Source: DAISIK01 sp036822055 (GTDB lineage: Bacteria > Verrucomicrobiota > Verrucomicrobiia > Opitutales > Puniceicoccaceae). Taken from it: a stretch of DNA of 64,000 bases. Of this stretch, positions 1 through 8,440 are shown piece after piece. A program made the translations under genes and the position numbers. Each line of letters begins with the position of its first letter. The stretch's first letter is position 1. The notes below the pieces were generated by a model. The model had not been told where the DNA came from. It saw only the letters and a list, made by a program, of their open reading frames with translations, and searched no databases. The DNA is taken from positions 1 to 64,000 of the forward strand of contig DAISIK010000007.1 of NCBI GenBank assembly GCA_036822055.1, in the 5' to 3' direction.

Positions 1-64
1 GAATTTTCTCGAATTAAGCACAATTTTACCCACTCCATCAGAAACTTGGGTTAAACGTGGCTAC

Positions 65-83
65 CACCTGGGTTGACCAGGTG
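65..83 (+). other. Inverted repeat in tgt leader
   Basis: A perfect 7-bp stem (65-71 with 77-83) with a 5-base loop lies about 80 bases before the tgt start. No U-run follows, so it is not a standard terminator, and I could not fit it to a preQ1 riboswitch. It may be a leader structure or an operator; function unknown. Confidence 0.3.
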
Positions 84-164
84 ACCAACCAGAGTTCTCT
101 CCGGGGCTCCGTCTTCCTCCACTTTATCCTTCCCTCGCCTACTACCTTTGCTGAGGATTCATCA

Positions 165-1280
165 ATGAAGGCCTACACACTTCTCCGAACCGATGGAGAT
201 GCCCGCCGGGGAATCCTCCACACGGCCCACGGAGACGTTCAAACCCCGTTTTTCATGCCGATCGCGACGGCTGGAGCAATCAAGGCTGGCATCGAGCCTT
301 CTGAAATTCGATCTCTTGGATTCGAACTCATTTTATCAAACACCTACCACCTCCATTTGCGCCCGGGAGAAGCCCGCGTCAGGCGGTTTGGGGGTCTCGC
401 TAAATTCATCGGTTGGGATGGCCCGATCCTGACCGACTCCGGTGGCTTCCAGGCCTTCTCCCTCGCCAAAATCAATCAAATCGACGAATCAGGAGTCCAC
501 TTTCGCTCCCATCTCGACGGGGCTCCCATGAGCCTTACCCCTGAATCCGTCATTCAAATCCAAGACGACCTCGGCATCGACATTGCCATGCAGCTCGACG
601 AGTGTACCCCCTACCCGTGCGACCGTGAGGTTGCCAGAGAATCGATGCTCCGAAGTCTGCGCTGGGCCAAGCGCTGCAAGCAAACCTGGGAGGACCGAGG
701 CGCAGCCAATCACCTTCACCTCTTCGGCATCAACCAGGGTTCTTTCGAGCCCGACCTTCGCGCCGACTCTGCCAAGGCCCTCGTCGATCTGGATCTTCCC
801 GGCTACGCGGTTGGAGGCGTGGTGGTAGCCTTCACCCGAACCCCCGAGGTTCTCCAGGCTTCCCTTCCCCACCTACCCGTCGACAAGCCCCGCTACCTCA
901 TGGGGGTCGGCACCCCAGTCGACATCCTCCACGCTGTCGAACAGGGGATCGATATGTTTGATTGTGTGCTTCCGACTCGAAATGGCCGCCACGGGCGGGC
1001 CTTCACCTCCTGTGGTGAAGTAAACCTGACGGGAGCTGCCCAAGCTGATTCCGAGCTCCCAATTGATCCGCATTGCTCCTGCCCGGTCTGCCAAAAATAT
1101 ACCCGGGCCTATCTTCGCCACCTCTTCCAAGCCAACGAAATCCTGGCCCTCCGCCTCACCACCATCCACAACCTTCACTTCTACAGCCAGCTCATGGCCA
1201 ACATCCGCCAGTCCATCGAAGCGGGCTGCTTCTCCAAGTTCAAAGAAAACTTCCTCGCCTCCTACCTTGGAGAAAAGTGA
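165..1280 (+). CDS. tgt: Queuine tRNA-ribosyltransferase
   Basis: Exchanges guanine 34 for preQ1 in GUN-anticodon tRNAs (Asp, Asn, His, Tyr), the committing step of queuosine modification in the cytoplasm. The 371 residues match the usual family length. Visible marks: the LTDSGGFQ active-site segment with the general-base Asp, the DCVLPTRNGR segment with the nucleophile Asp, and a C-terminal zinc site (CSCPVC plus a His in TTIHN). An in-frame ATG at 57 would add 36 non-family residues; the ATG at 165 is preferred because GAGG lies 8 bases before it and the family N-terminus (AYTLLRTDG) starts there. The stop shares one base with the queA start (TGATG), so the two are translationally coupled. 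Confidence 0.96.
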   Translation: MKAYTLLRTDGDARRGILHTAHGDVQTPFFMPIATAGAIKAGIEPSEIRSLGFELILSNTYHLHLRPGEARVRRFGGLAKFIGWDGPILTDSGGFQAFSLAKINQIDESGVHFRSHLDGAPMSLTPESVIQIQDDLGIDIAMQLDECTPYPCDREVARESMLRSLRWAKRCKQTWEDRGAANHLHLFGINQGSFEPDLRADSAKALVDLDLPGYAVGGVVVAFTRTPEVLQASLPHLPVDKPRYLMGVGTPVDILHAVEQGIDMFDCVLPTRNGRHGRAFTSCGEVNLTGAAQADSELPIDPHCSCPVCQKYTRAYLRHLFQANEILALRLTTIHNLHFYSQLMANIRQSIEAGCFSKFKENFLASYLGEK

Positions 1281-2305
1281 TGGATCTCCAGGACTTTGAT
1301 TTTGACCTCCCCCCGGAGTTGATCGCCAAAGAACCGGTAGAGCCTCGAGACCAAAGCCGCCTGCTTTTCGCTAACCGGAAAACAAATTCCTTTCGAGACC
1401 TTCGCTTTTCAGACCTTCCGAACCTTCTCAAACCCGGAGATTGCCTCGTCTTCAATAACACCCAGGTTGTCCCGGCCCGCCTCCGTGGCATTCCCGAAGG
1501 AAGTGAGGCTTCGGTCGAAGCCCTTCTTACCAGACGCACTGGGCCGTCTACCTTTACCTGTATGGTGAGGCCGGGAAAGCGCTTCCAACCCGGGAAAAAG
1601 TTTCATTTCTCCGGCTCCCTCCGAGCCACTGTCCGCGAAATCCATCCAGACGGCACACGAAGCCTCGATTTCAACCTATGCGGCGACCAGCTCGACGCCG
1701 TGCTCGATGCTTGCGGAGAGGTCCCCCTCCCTCCCTATCTCCGTGGCTCCAAGGCCCGCCCTGATCAGTATCAAACCGTTTATGCACGCCACCGAGGAAG
1801 CTGTGCGGCTCCCACTGCTGGCCTCCACTTTACTCCGGAACTGCTTTCACGGCTCAGTTCCCTGGGGATCCACCTCGCTGAAGTCACCCTGCACGTCGGC
1901 CCCGGCACCTTTCAACCCGTCAAAGTTGAAGACCCCCGCCAGCACCAGATGCACGCCGAGCCGTTCAGCCTCGATGCCGCCAGCATCGAGCGCATCCAGA
2001 ATGCCAAAAAAAACGGCGGTCGAGTCGTTGCCGTCGGGACGACCACCGTTCGAGTGCTCGAGACCTGCGCTGACCCCAAGGGAAATCTCTCTCCAACCTC
2101 CGGCGAGACATCCATCTTCATTTACCCCGGGTACCAATGGAAAATCGTCGATGGACTGATTACCAATTTCCATCTCCCGAGGAGTACCTTGATCATGTTG
2201 GTTGCTTCCTTTGCCGGTCTCGAGTTCACCCAATCCCTCTACCGCCACGCGATTCATGAGAACTATCGATTCTACAGTTTTGGAGACGCCTCCATCATCC
2301 TCTGA
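1280..2305 (+). CDS. queA: tRNA preQ1(34) S-adenosylmethionine ribosyltransferase-isomerase
   Basis: Transfers and isomerises the ribosyl group of S-adenosylmethionine onto preQ1 in tRNA, giving epoxyqueuosine, the step after Tgt. The 341 residues are of family length. Family signatures seen are the N-terminal DLPPELIAKEPVEPRD, APTAGLHFT near the middle, VGTTTVRVLE, and the C-terminal TNFHLPRSTLIMLV. Start chosen at the ATG that overlaps the tgt stop by one base; a longer upstream reading in this frame only covers tgt sequence. With tgt it forms a compact queuosine operon; queC/D/E/F/G are not in this window. Confidence 0.96.
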   Translation: MDLQDFDFDLPPELIAKEPVEPRDQSRLLFANRKTNSFRDLRFSDLPNLLKPGDCLVFNNTQVVPARLRGIPEGSEASVEALLTRRTGPSTFTCMVRPGKRFQPGKKFHFSGSLRATVREIHPDGTRSLDFNLCGDQLDAVLDACGEVPLPPYLRGSKARPDQYQTVYARHRGSCAAPTAGLHFTPELLSRLSSLGIHLAEVTLHVGPGTFQPVKVEDPRQHQMHAEPFSLDAASIERIQNAKKNGGRVVAVGTTTVRVLETCADPKGNLSPTSGETSIFIYPGYQWKIVDGLITNFHLPRSTLIMLVASFAGLEFTQSLYRHAIHENYRFYSFGDASIIL

Positions 2306-2405
2306 AGGCGCTACTCCTGTCTTTAACCCCCTTTCTGAGACAAAACAAACCTCGGAATCTCAATAAGGTTTGCCAGAATCTCAGCAAGCCTCCATCGTTC
2401 TTCTA

Positions 2406-2981
2406 ATGGAAGTTGTATCAGACCCTTGGAAAACCTTCCGGGACTACCTCTCGAGCCGAGGGCTCCGGGTAACGAACCAACGCCATGCCATCTTCCAGGC
2501 GGCCTATCACGCTAACTCCCACTACACCGCCGAAGACCTTCTCACGGAGTCGCGAGCGATCGATTCTACCGTCTCCCGAGCTACCGTTTACCGCACGCTT
2601 CCTATCCTTATTGAGAGCGGCTTGATTCGAGAGGTCGACATCGGCAAGGACTACAAATACTACATGGCCAACCGGAAGACCAACACCTTCCAGGCCCAGG
2701 TCTTTTGTATCGATAACGACCAAATCCACGAGATCGATGCCCCCTTCATGGAGTGGTACGGAAAGGCAGTTGCCGACAAACTCGGACTCGAGGTGGTTTC
2801 CCAGAGGCTTCAGGTCCATGCCCGACTTCGAACCCCCGAGGAAGCTGCCGCAAAAAGCGCCCGAACCAACCCGGACGAAAACCCCATAGCACCGTCCGGC
2901 ACCACGGCAGAGCGCCATAACCCTACCTCCAGGCACCAAAATGCACCCGAAATTGCCGAGCACGATGGAGTCGGAGACTGA
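2406..2981 (+). CDS. Fur-family regulator with degenerate metal sites
   Basis: The N-terminal winged helix is clearly Fur-like: LSSRGLRVTNQRHAIF, then HYTAEDLL, then the recognition segment VSRATVYRTLPILIESGLI. Residues that follow in the usual dimerisation domain are altered. The His-rich stretch is replaced by NRKTNTFQAQ, and the first CxxC becomes CIDN, so one of two structural cysteines is lost. A polar tail of about 45 residues (PEEAAAKSARTNPDENP and onward) replaces the second CxxC. It probably still binds DNA as a dimer but may not sense iron or zinc conventionally. ATG at 2406 chosen over a TTG at 2370. Its 3' end overlaps the next gene by 41 bases. Targets unknown. Confidence 0.8.
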   Translation: MEVVSDPWKTFRDYLSSRGLRVTNQRHAIFQAAYHANSHYTAEDLLTESRAIDSTVSRATVYRTLPILIESGLIREVDIGKDYKYYMANRKTNTFQAQVFCIDNDQIHEIDAPFMEWYGKAVADKLGLEVVSQRLQVHARLRTPEEAAAKSARTNPDENPIAPSGTTAERHNPTSRHQNAPEIAEHDGVGD

Positions 2982-3312
2982 CTTCCTTGAGGCTGTTCTC
3001 AAGAGAAGCCCCAAAGACGTCCGCATCCTCGAAGTCGTCTCCGACCACTACTATCGCGACAATCGTCACCGCGAGAGCCTCCGCCTCGACCGCAAAATCG
3101 TTCGCTTGAGACCCTCCTGCCCCAAGGCCCACTATAATCTGGCCTGCAGCCTCGCCTTGCTCGGAAAAAAATCTGACGCCGTCAACGCCCTCCACGAGGC
3201 ACTGAGCCACGGTTTTAAAGACTTCAAATGGCTGCAATCCGATCAGGACTTCGATTCCATCCGCAACTACCGTCCTTTCATCGATCTGCTCGAAACTTAC
3301 CTCAATAATTGA
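2941..3312 (+). CDS. Small TPR-repeat protein
   Basis: A 123-residue all-helical protein with tetratricopeptide-like repeats: LRLDRKIVRLRPSCPKAHYNLACSLALLGKKSDAVNALHEAL is a recognisable TPR stretch, followed by a half repeat ending in DLLETYLNN. It is probably cytoplasmic and a protein-interaction adaptor; partner unknown. The ATG at 2941 has AGG 7 bases upstream; an internal ATG at 2965 is also possible. It overlaps the Fur-like gene and its TGA overlaps the TTG start of the lipoate ligase gene, so the three are likely co-translated. Confidence 0.75.
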   Translation: MHPKLPSTMESETDFLEAVLKRSPKDVRILEVVSDHYYRDNRHRESLRLDRKIVRLRPSCPKAHYNLACSLALLGKKSDAVNALHEALSHGFKDFKWLQSDQDFDSIRNYRPFIDLLETYLNN

Positions 3313-4274
3313 AAGCGACCATCCTCGAAGGGTTTCCCACTGAAGAAGACCTTAGGCGGGAAGCAGCGCTCCTCCGAGAACCTGAAGGTGGTGACCAGTG
3401 GATCCTCCGCGAGGGTCCGGACTCAGTCGTCATCGGAAAAAATCAGAACCTTTGGCAAGAAGTGGCCGCCGCCCAGGTCTTCCAGCGCAGAATACCCCTC
3501 TTTCGCCGGGTCTCCGGCGGAGGTGCAGTTTTCCATACAAAAGGGAACCTCATCTTCACCCACCTTTTTCACTCCACCCGGCTTCTGGATTTCGAGGCGC
3601 TACTCGCCCCCATCATCGAAGCCTTCCTTCCTCTGGGTATCCGGCTCGAGCGTCGAAACTGCAGTGACCTTTTCCTCCCCGATGGACGAAAGGTCTCAGG
3701 CAATGCGGTGGCCCGCCGAGGAGACTGGTGGCTCCACCACGGCACCCTTCTCGTCGCTGCGGATATGGGCTATCGCCACCTTCTCGGGAACTCGCTCGGC
3801 CCACACCTCAGAAGCCGCGCCGTACCCTCTCGACCCAGTCCAGTCGGCAACCTGTCCGATCGTATTCCCGGGCTCACCGTTGGCAGTGCCATGCAAGCCA
3901 TCCTCGACTATCTCCAACCGGAGATTGTCGAGACCGTTCCCCTCACCCACTCCGGGAACCGGCCCCTCCCAAGCCACCCTCCCTCACCCGATTTTGACTG
4001 GCTTCTCGGCAATAGTCTCCCCTACTCCTTTGAGACCGACCTTGGGGAAGCTGGCGGCCACTTCCGCTTGCACTGCCGAAAGGGTCGATTTGAAAGCTTA
4101 CAGGTTCTTCAAAACTCCACCCCCGAAACCCGACGGCTGGCTGAACTGATCCCGGGAACTTGGCACCATCCCGAAGCGATCGTCGAATTGGCAATTCGCT
4201 CAGGGCTGTCCGCTCCTCTGGCCTTGGCCCTCACCTTCCCCCAGTCCGCCCCCTCCTATCCCCTCAGCGGATGA
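3309..4274 (+). CDS. Lipoate-protein ligase A family protein
   Basis: Attaches lipoate (through lipoyl-AMP) to lipoyl domains of 2-oxoacid dehydrogenases or the glycine cleavage H protein, or moves octanoyl groups. The catalytic-domain signatures are intact: RRVSGGGAVFHTKGNLIFT near residue 66, DGRKVSGNA with the catalytic Lys near residue 128, and HHGTLL after it. About 130 C-terminal residues follow, consistent with an LplA-type accessory domain though weakly conserved. The start is a TTG overlapping the preceding TGA (TTGA); there is no ATG near the conserved N-terminus. Which of LplA, LipM or LipL activity it has cannot be told from sequence alone. Confidence 0.85.
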   Translation: MKATILEGFPTEEDLRREAALLREPEGGDQWILREGPDSVVIGKNQNLWQEVAAAQVFQRRIPLFRRVSGGGAVFHTKGNLIFTHLFHSTRLLDFEALLAPIIEAFLPLGIRLERRNCSDLFLPDGRKVSGNAVARRGDWWLHHGTLLVAADMGYRHLLGNSLGPHLRSRAVPSRPSPVGNLSDRIPGLTVGSAMQAILDYLQPEIVETVPLTHSGNRPLPSHPPSPDFDWLLGNSLPYSFETDLGEAGGHFRLHCRKGRFESLQVLQNSTPETRRLAELIPGTWHHPEAIVELAIRSGLSAPLALALTFPQSAPSYPLSG

Positions 4275-4344
4275 GTCCGCTCATTCCGACCTTTGCCCTT
4301 CCGCTCCAAGTCAAAATCAGTCATCCCTGTGTATCCCTTATTCG

Positions 4345-5163
4345 ATGACCTTTCGTCCTGAACAGCCTCCACTTCTCGAAATCCAGGACCTTTCGATAAG
4401 TTTTGGAAAGTCTTTGGTCCTTAACCGATTCAGCTGCTCAATCCCCCCGAAAGGCATTCACGCCCTCGTCGGCGAAAGCGGCAGCGGTAAGTCAATCGCC
4501 GCTCTTTCCATCGGCGGGCTCCAGCCTCCACAGGCCATCGTCCACGGGAAGGTCCTCATCTCCGGCCACCCCATTGACTTTACTTCGCTCCCGGCGCTTC
4601 GTCTTCTCCGGCAAGAAACCCTCCGCTACGTCTTTCAGGACCCCTTCGGCACCTTCAACCCATCCATCATCATTGGCCAGCAACTCGCCGAGGCTCTTCC
4701 CCTCGACACCCCAAAATCCATCAAAAAGGAAAAGGTTCTTCACCAGCTGGAGGCAGTAGGCATTGAGCAACCGCAACGCGTTTTCAACGCCTGGCCATTC
4801 CAAATGAGCGGAGGGATGCTCCAGCGCGCCTCCCTCGCGATGGCCCTCCTCGGCTCGCCCTCCCTACTCATTTGCGACGAACCGACCACCGCTCTGGATC
4901 CGCACCTGCAGCAGGAAATCATTGCGCTTTTAAAACAACAGGCTCAGCAAAATTCCGTTACCATCCTCTTCATCACCCACGACCTGCGCCTCCTCCCCAA
5001 CTTTGCCCACCACGTGACCGTGCTATCCAGAGGTTCGGTCGTCGAGCAGGCATCGACTGCCGACGTCTTCCTCCGGCCCCAATCCGAATATACCAAAGTT
5101 CTCCTCGACTCTCTGCCCGACCTCGATCGGTCCGCTTCTCCCTCCCCCGCAGTTCCAGCCTGA
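4345..5163 (+). CDS. Peptide/nickel-type ABC transporter ATPase (OppD/DppD-like)
   Basis: ATP-binding subunit of an importer of the peptide/opine/nickel class. Over 272 residues it shows Walker A GESGSGKS near residue 46, the Q-loop segment FQDPFGTFNPS typical of this class, the signature MSGGMLQRASLAMAL, Walker B LLICDEPTTALDP, and the H-loop His in FITHDLRLL. It is followed without a gap by a second ATPase of the same class, as in opp/dpp operons, where the two form a heterodimer. No permease or solute-binding gene is present on either side, so its membrane partners must be elsewhere. Confidence 0.88.
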   Translation: MTFRPEQPPLLEIQDLSISFGKSLVLNRFSCSIPPKGIHALVGESGSGKSIAALSIGGLQPPQAIVHGKVLISGHPIDFTSLPALRLLRQETLRYVFQDPFGTFNPSIIIGQQLAEALPLDTPKSIKKEKVLHQLEAVGIEQPQRVFNAWPFQMSGGMLQRASLAMALLGSPSLLICDEPTTALDPHLQQEIIALLKQQAQQNSVTILFITHDLRLLPNFAHHVTVLSRGSVVEQASTADVFLRPQSEYTKVLLDSLPDLDRSASPSPAVPA

Positions 5164-5957
5164 TGAACTCATCCTCAGCCCTTCTCACGGTTGCCGATCT
5201 CTCCGTCAATTTCCCCGCCTCTCGTCAATCTCCGTCCCATCGGGGTCTCGACCGGGTCAGCTTTGAGCTCGCTGCCGGTCAATCACTTGGAGTGGTTGGC
5301 AGAAGCGGCAGCGGCAAATCAACCCTGGCCCGGGTGCTCAGTGGTCTGCTCGTCCCCTCAAGTGGAACGGTATCCTGGGGTTCAATACAAATTCATAACT
5401 TGAGCCATCGCCAACGCCTTCGGCAGGGCATCAGAATACAAATGATTTTTCAGGATCCCGGAGGATCTTTGGATCCGTCCCGCAAAATCAGATGGTCTCT
5501 CAGTGAAGCAAGGCGATATTTTCCAGCCCAGGCACCTCAGAGCCCCGACACGATCGAAAGCGCACTCTCGCGCGTCGGTCTCGATTCAGATACCGCTGAT
5601 CGATACCCTCATCAGCTCTCGGGAGGCCAAAAGCAGCGGGTCTGCATTGCTCGAGCCCTTCTCAGCAAGCCGGACCTCCTCATCTGTGATGAGCCCGTCA
5701 GTGCCCTGGACGTCACCACCCAGGCTCAAATTCTCAAGCTGCTGTCGAGCCTCCAATCGCAGGATCGCTTTTCCCTCATTTTTATCGGGCATGACCTCGC
5801 TGTTGTGCGCTACCTCTGCCAGATCATCATGGTTCTGGAAAAGGGCAAGTTGGTCGAAATGCAGCCAGCCGATAAACTGATCCAAAAACCCTTCTCCCAG
5901 ACAGGGAAGGGCCTCGTTGATGCAGCCCGCGCTCATGCCCAAGCGCTCAATGAGTGA
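5163..5957 (+). CDS. Peptide/nickel-type ABC transporter ATPase (OppF/DppF-like)
   Basis: Second ATPase of the pair, 264 residues. Walker A GRSGSGKS near residue 45, Q-loop FQDPGGSLDPSRKI, signature LSGGQKQRVCIARALL, Walker B LLICDEPVSALD and the H-loop His in FIGHDLAVV are all intact. The start ATG at 5163 shares its A with the TGA of the upstream ATPase, indicating coupled translation in equal amounts. A longer reading upstream of 5163 lies inside the first ATPase and is not real. It lacks the C-terminal oligopeptide extension seen in many OppF proteins. Confidence 0.88.
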   Translation: MNSSSALLTVADLSVNFPASRQSPSHRGLDRVSFELAAGQSLGVVGRSGSGKSTLARVLSGLLVPSSGTVSWGSIQIHNLSHRQRLRQGIRIQMIFQDPGGSLDPSRKIRWSLSEARRYFPAQAPQSPDTIESALSRVGLDSDTADRYPHQLSGGQKQRVCIARALLSKPDLLICDEPVSALDVTTQAQILKLLSSLQSQDRFSLIFIGHDLAVVRYLCQIIMVLEKGKLVEMQPADKLIQKPFSQTGKGLVDAARAHAQALNE

Positions 5958-6020
5958 ATTGTGGGTGCCGTTTGACAGAGCTCAATTTAAAGGACTACGG
6001 TCAAAGGGAACTCTTAAATC

Positions 6021-7184
6021 ATGTACAACGAAGAACAATTCCCGCCCTTCTCACTCCAGCGTCTAATGCGGACCTGTTTCGGAGATGGATCAGGTGAGCG
6101 CCTTTGCATCCTCATCGACCTCCCGAACCCAGAGGACATCAAGGACTTTGCCTTTTTGAAAGACGAGTCACTTTCGATCCAGAATTATGGATACGAGGTC
6201 TTCTACCGCAAATTTCAGGAGGGCGTGCTCGAGGAACTCAACTACACTGGCGGGGAGATTTATGCCTACCGCGAGTCCGGAGGATCCAATCTCGACTTCG
6301 ATGACGATTGCTACGATCCGGACGGCAACCGGCTCAGCCTCAAGGCCGACGTCTATTCGAAGTACGGCATCATCCTCTGCGTCACCACTTACAGCGCCAC
6401 CGCCCCGCTCACTGCTTTCGCCAAGGAATACGGTTTCCGCGGAGCAACCCTCCACGGGCTCAATCAGATCATTGTCGAAACCGGGTTATCGGTAGATTAT
6501 CAGATGGTCTCTGAGGAAGCTGAGCTCCTACGTCTCGGCTTGACGAATGCCGAACGCTTCGAACTCGATTTTGAGGTCGAAGGCCAAGTGACATCCCTGG
6601 TACTCCAAACTAACGGCCAAGAGGCTCAGAAAAGCCACGGCCTTTGCCCTCCAGGTGCCCCTGACGTAGCCAACCTGCCCGCCGGAGAGGTCTATTTCGT
6701 ACCTGAAAACGCTCATGGTCAATTCCCCTTCAAATACAACGACTCCACCCTCGGCATGCTGAACGTCGAGGACGGAAGGATCACGAAGTCCCGTCTTCTC
6801 TATGGTGACTACAAGCTGATTGAGGAGCATAACGCCAAGCTCTTGGACGATCCGGTCACCGGGGCTCTCGGCGAACTCGGATTCGGCACCCAGCGTCTGC
6901 CTTTCTCCGGTCGTGATATCCAGGACGAAAAAATCCTCGGTACTTGCCACATCGCAACCGGTCGTGACGATCACCTCGGAGGAAAGTTAACGCCTGACCT
7001 TTTCAAGCATCGGGAAAATGCTTCCCACGACGATGTGCTTTACGCTCCCCACAAAACTCCAGAGATCAAGGTCAAGCAGGTCAGAATGGTTAAAGATGGC
7101 CAGTCAACAGTTATCCTTGAAAACTACCGACCAGCCCCCTTCCTCCTCGATCTGCTAAACTCGGCGCCAGTAACTGCCGCTTAA
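6021..7184 (+). CDS. M29-family (thermophilic-type) metalloaminopeptidase
   Basis: Removes N-terminal residues from peptides with a two-metal centre in the cytoplasm. Assignment rests on the C-terminal catalytic half: LPAGEVYFVPE with a metal-binding Glu, GELGFGT with the second Glu, DEKILGTCHIATG with a His ligand, and HDDVLYA with the His-x-Asp pair. These correspond in order to the ligands of the AmpS/AmpT family. The N-terminal 170 residues are divergent. Length 387 is normal. AAGGGA lies 11 bases before the ATG. A TTGACA at 5972-5977 may be a -35 box but the matching -10 is poor. A strong terminator follows the stop. Confidence 0.78.
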   Translation: MYNEEQFPPFSLQRLMRTCFGDGSGERLCILIDLPNPEDIKDFAFLKDESLSIQNYGYEVFYRKFQEGVLEELNYTGGEIYAYRESGGSNLDFDDDCYDPDGNRLSLKADVYSKYGIILCVTTYSATAPLTAFAKEYGFRGATLHGLNQIIVETGLSVDYQMVSEEAELLRLGLTNAERFELDFEVEGQVTSLVLQTNGQEAQKSHGLCPPGAPDVANLPAGEVYFVPENAHGQFPFKYNDSTLGMLNVEDGRITKSRLLYGDYKLIEEHNAKLLDDPVTGALGELGFGTQRLPFSGRDIQDEKILGTCHIATGRDDHLGGKLTPDLFKHRENASHDDVLYAPHKTPEIKVKQVRMVKDGQSTVILENYRPAPFLLDLLNSAPVTAA

Positions 7185-7205
7185 AGGATTGCACAACCCT
7201 CTCCG

Positions 7206-7249
7206 AACGGCATCTTCCACCACCCGGAAGGTGCCGTTTTCTTTTGGAG
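7206..7249 (+). terminator. Rho-independent terminator abutting the next gene's ribosome-binding site
   Basis: A 13-bp stem (7206-7218 with 7226-7238, one G-U pair) with a 7-base loop is followed by TTTTCTTTT (7237-7245). It ends the aminopeptidase transcript. The next four bases, GGAG (7246-7249), are the ribosome-binding site of the methyltransferase that starts at 7258. No room is left for a separate promoter downstream of the hairpin, so the second gene depends on read-through or on a promoter upstream of the hairpin. Confidence 0.85.
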
Positions 7250-7257
7250 CCCCCATT

Positions 7258-8007
7258 ATGAATCTCTACGAAACACCCTCCCTCCTCCACCAGTACCTCC
7301 ATTTCCATTTCGGAAAGATTGAAGAAATCTTTCCATGGCCAGATCCCCCTCGGGAGGCTTTTCATTACCCACAACGTTGCATTTCCGAATGTTTCCCCAT
7401 CCCAGACCGAGGCAAAGTCTCCCGTGGTCTGGACATCGGTTGTGCCACGGGGCGGTCAAGCTTTGAGATGGCCCTTCACTGCGAGGAGGTCATCGGGATC
7501 GATTACTCAGAAACCTTCATTGAGGCGGCTGAAGTCATTCGAAAGGACGGAAGCCACCCGTATACCCACCAGGTTGAGGGCCAGCGCATCATAAGCAGCG
7601 TGGCCGAAAGACCGCCCGGCTTCGATCCAGCAAAAGTTTCCTTTGAGGTCGGGGACGCCCACCAACTCCGGGCCGACCTCGGCTCCTTTGATTGGGTGCT
7701 CGCCGCAAACCTGCTCTGCCGTCTTCACCACCCGAGGCTCTTCCTCGAGCAGCTACCTAAACTGCTCGAGCCTGGGGGCATTCTCGTCATCAATTCCCCA
7801 TTTTCCTGGCTAGAGGAGTTCACCAGCCCGGAAGAGTTCATCGGTGCCACTCCCGAGAGCGGACCGTCAGCGGAGGTTCTCAAGGATCTTCTCTCGCCTG
7901 ACTTCGAGCTAGTTTCCGAAAAAAACATGCCCTTTCTAATCCCTGAAACCGGTCGAAAATACCAGTACACGGTCGCTCACAGTGCTTGCTGGAAACGCCG
8001 GTCCTGA
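7258..8007 (+). CDS. Ovothiol-type (4-mercaptohistidine) N-methyltransferase, stand-alone
   Basis: A 249-residue class I SAM-dependent methyltransferase. The start NLYETPSLLHQYLHFHFG, the YPQRC segment, and motif I as LDIGCATGRSSFEMALHCEEVIGIDYS resemble the C-terminal methyltransferase domain of OvoA, which methylates the imidazole N of 4-mercaptohistidine. Later motifs are VGDAHQL, FDWVLAANLLCRL and LEPGGILVINSPF. No sulfoxide-synthase half (DinB plus FGE domains) is next to it; the nearby FGE-fold gene lacks cysteines and is secreted. ATG 7258 is chosen because of GGAG 8 bases upstream; an earlier ATG at 7189 would place coding sequence through the terminator hairpin. The substrate is inferred from family resemblance only. 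Confidence 0.72.
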   Translation: MNLYETPSLLHQYLHFHFGKIEEIFPWPDPPREAFHYPQRCISECFPIPDRGKVSRGLDIGCATGRSSFEMALHCEEVIGIDYSETFIEAAEVIRKDGSHPYTHQVEGQRIISSVAERPPGFDPAKVSFEVGDAHQLRADLGSFDWVLAANLLCRLHHPRLFLEQLPKLLEPGGILVINSPFSWLEEFTSPEEFIGATPESGPSAEVLKDLLSPDFELVSEKNMPFLIPETGRKYQYTVAHSACWKRRS

Positions 8008-8440
8008 GTTCAGCTCACTCTAGAGGATTTAATCCAAAGAACCAGCTAGGAGGCGGGGATTCTGCCAAGGTCCTTCCAACTCACCAGCCGTGCCCATCAG
8101 CCTCCGGCAATTGAACGAAGCCTTTGTCTCCATGAGGCTGCTTGCTTATAACAACACTGAATTGAAAACAGCGGGGTAAAGTTAACCCATAATGGGCGGA
8201 ACAAAATTGACCCACCTCAGGAGAGCTGGGCCGGTTAGGGAAGGAAGTGGAGGACGAAGGCCGGGGCTTTCTTACCCAACCGGGGAGAGGCAAGATTGGG
8301 GCTGGAGGTCGTTCCCGTTCAGTAGCATCACCGCTGCTTTTGCCTTCAGGCTGAGCTGCCTGCCCTCGCTGTCAAGGGGCCAACTGTAGCAGCTTTTAGC
8401 CAGTCATTTTTTGAGTAAGACCCCATACTGCGGTGTAGCC
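8008..8440. other. Non-coding stretch with insertion-sequence-like debris
   Basis: No credible gene. Two degenerate copies of a 12-13 base unit lie close together (8177-8189 and 8203-8214, of the form AAA-TT-ACCCA), as seen near ends of some insertion sequences. The short readings on both strands have no recognisable domain. Together with the tnpB relic next to it, this looks like eroded mobile DNA. Confidence 0.4.

Noticed and set aside
1..164. preQ1 riboswitch in front of tgt
   Set aside because: There is one hairpin at 65-83, but I found neither the A-rich tail nor the pseudoknot partner of known preQ1 classes.
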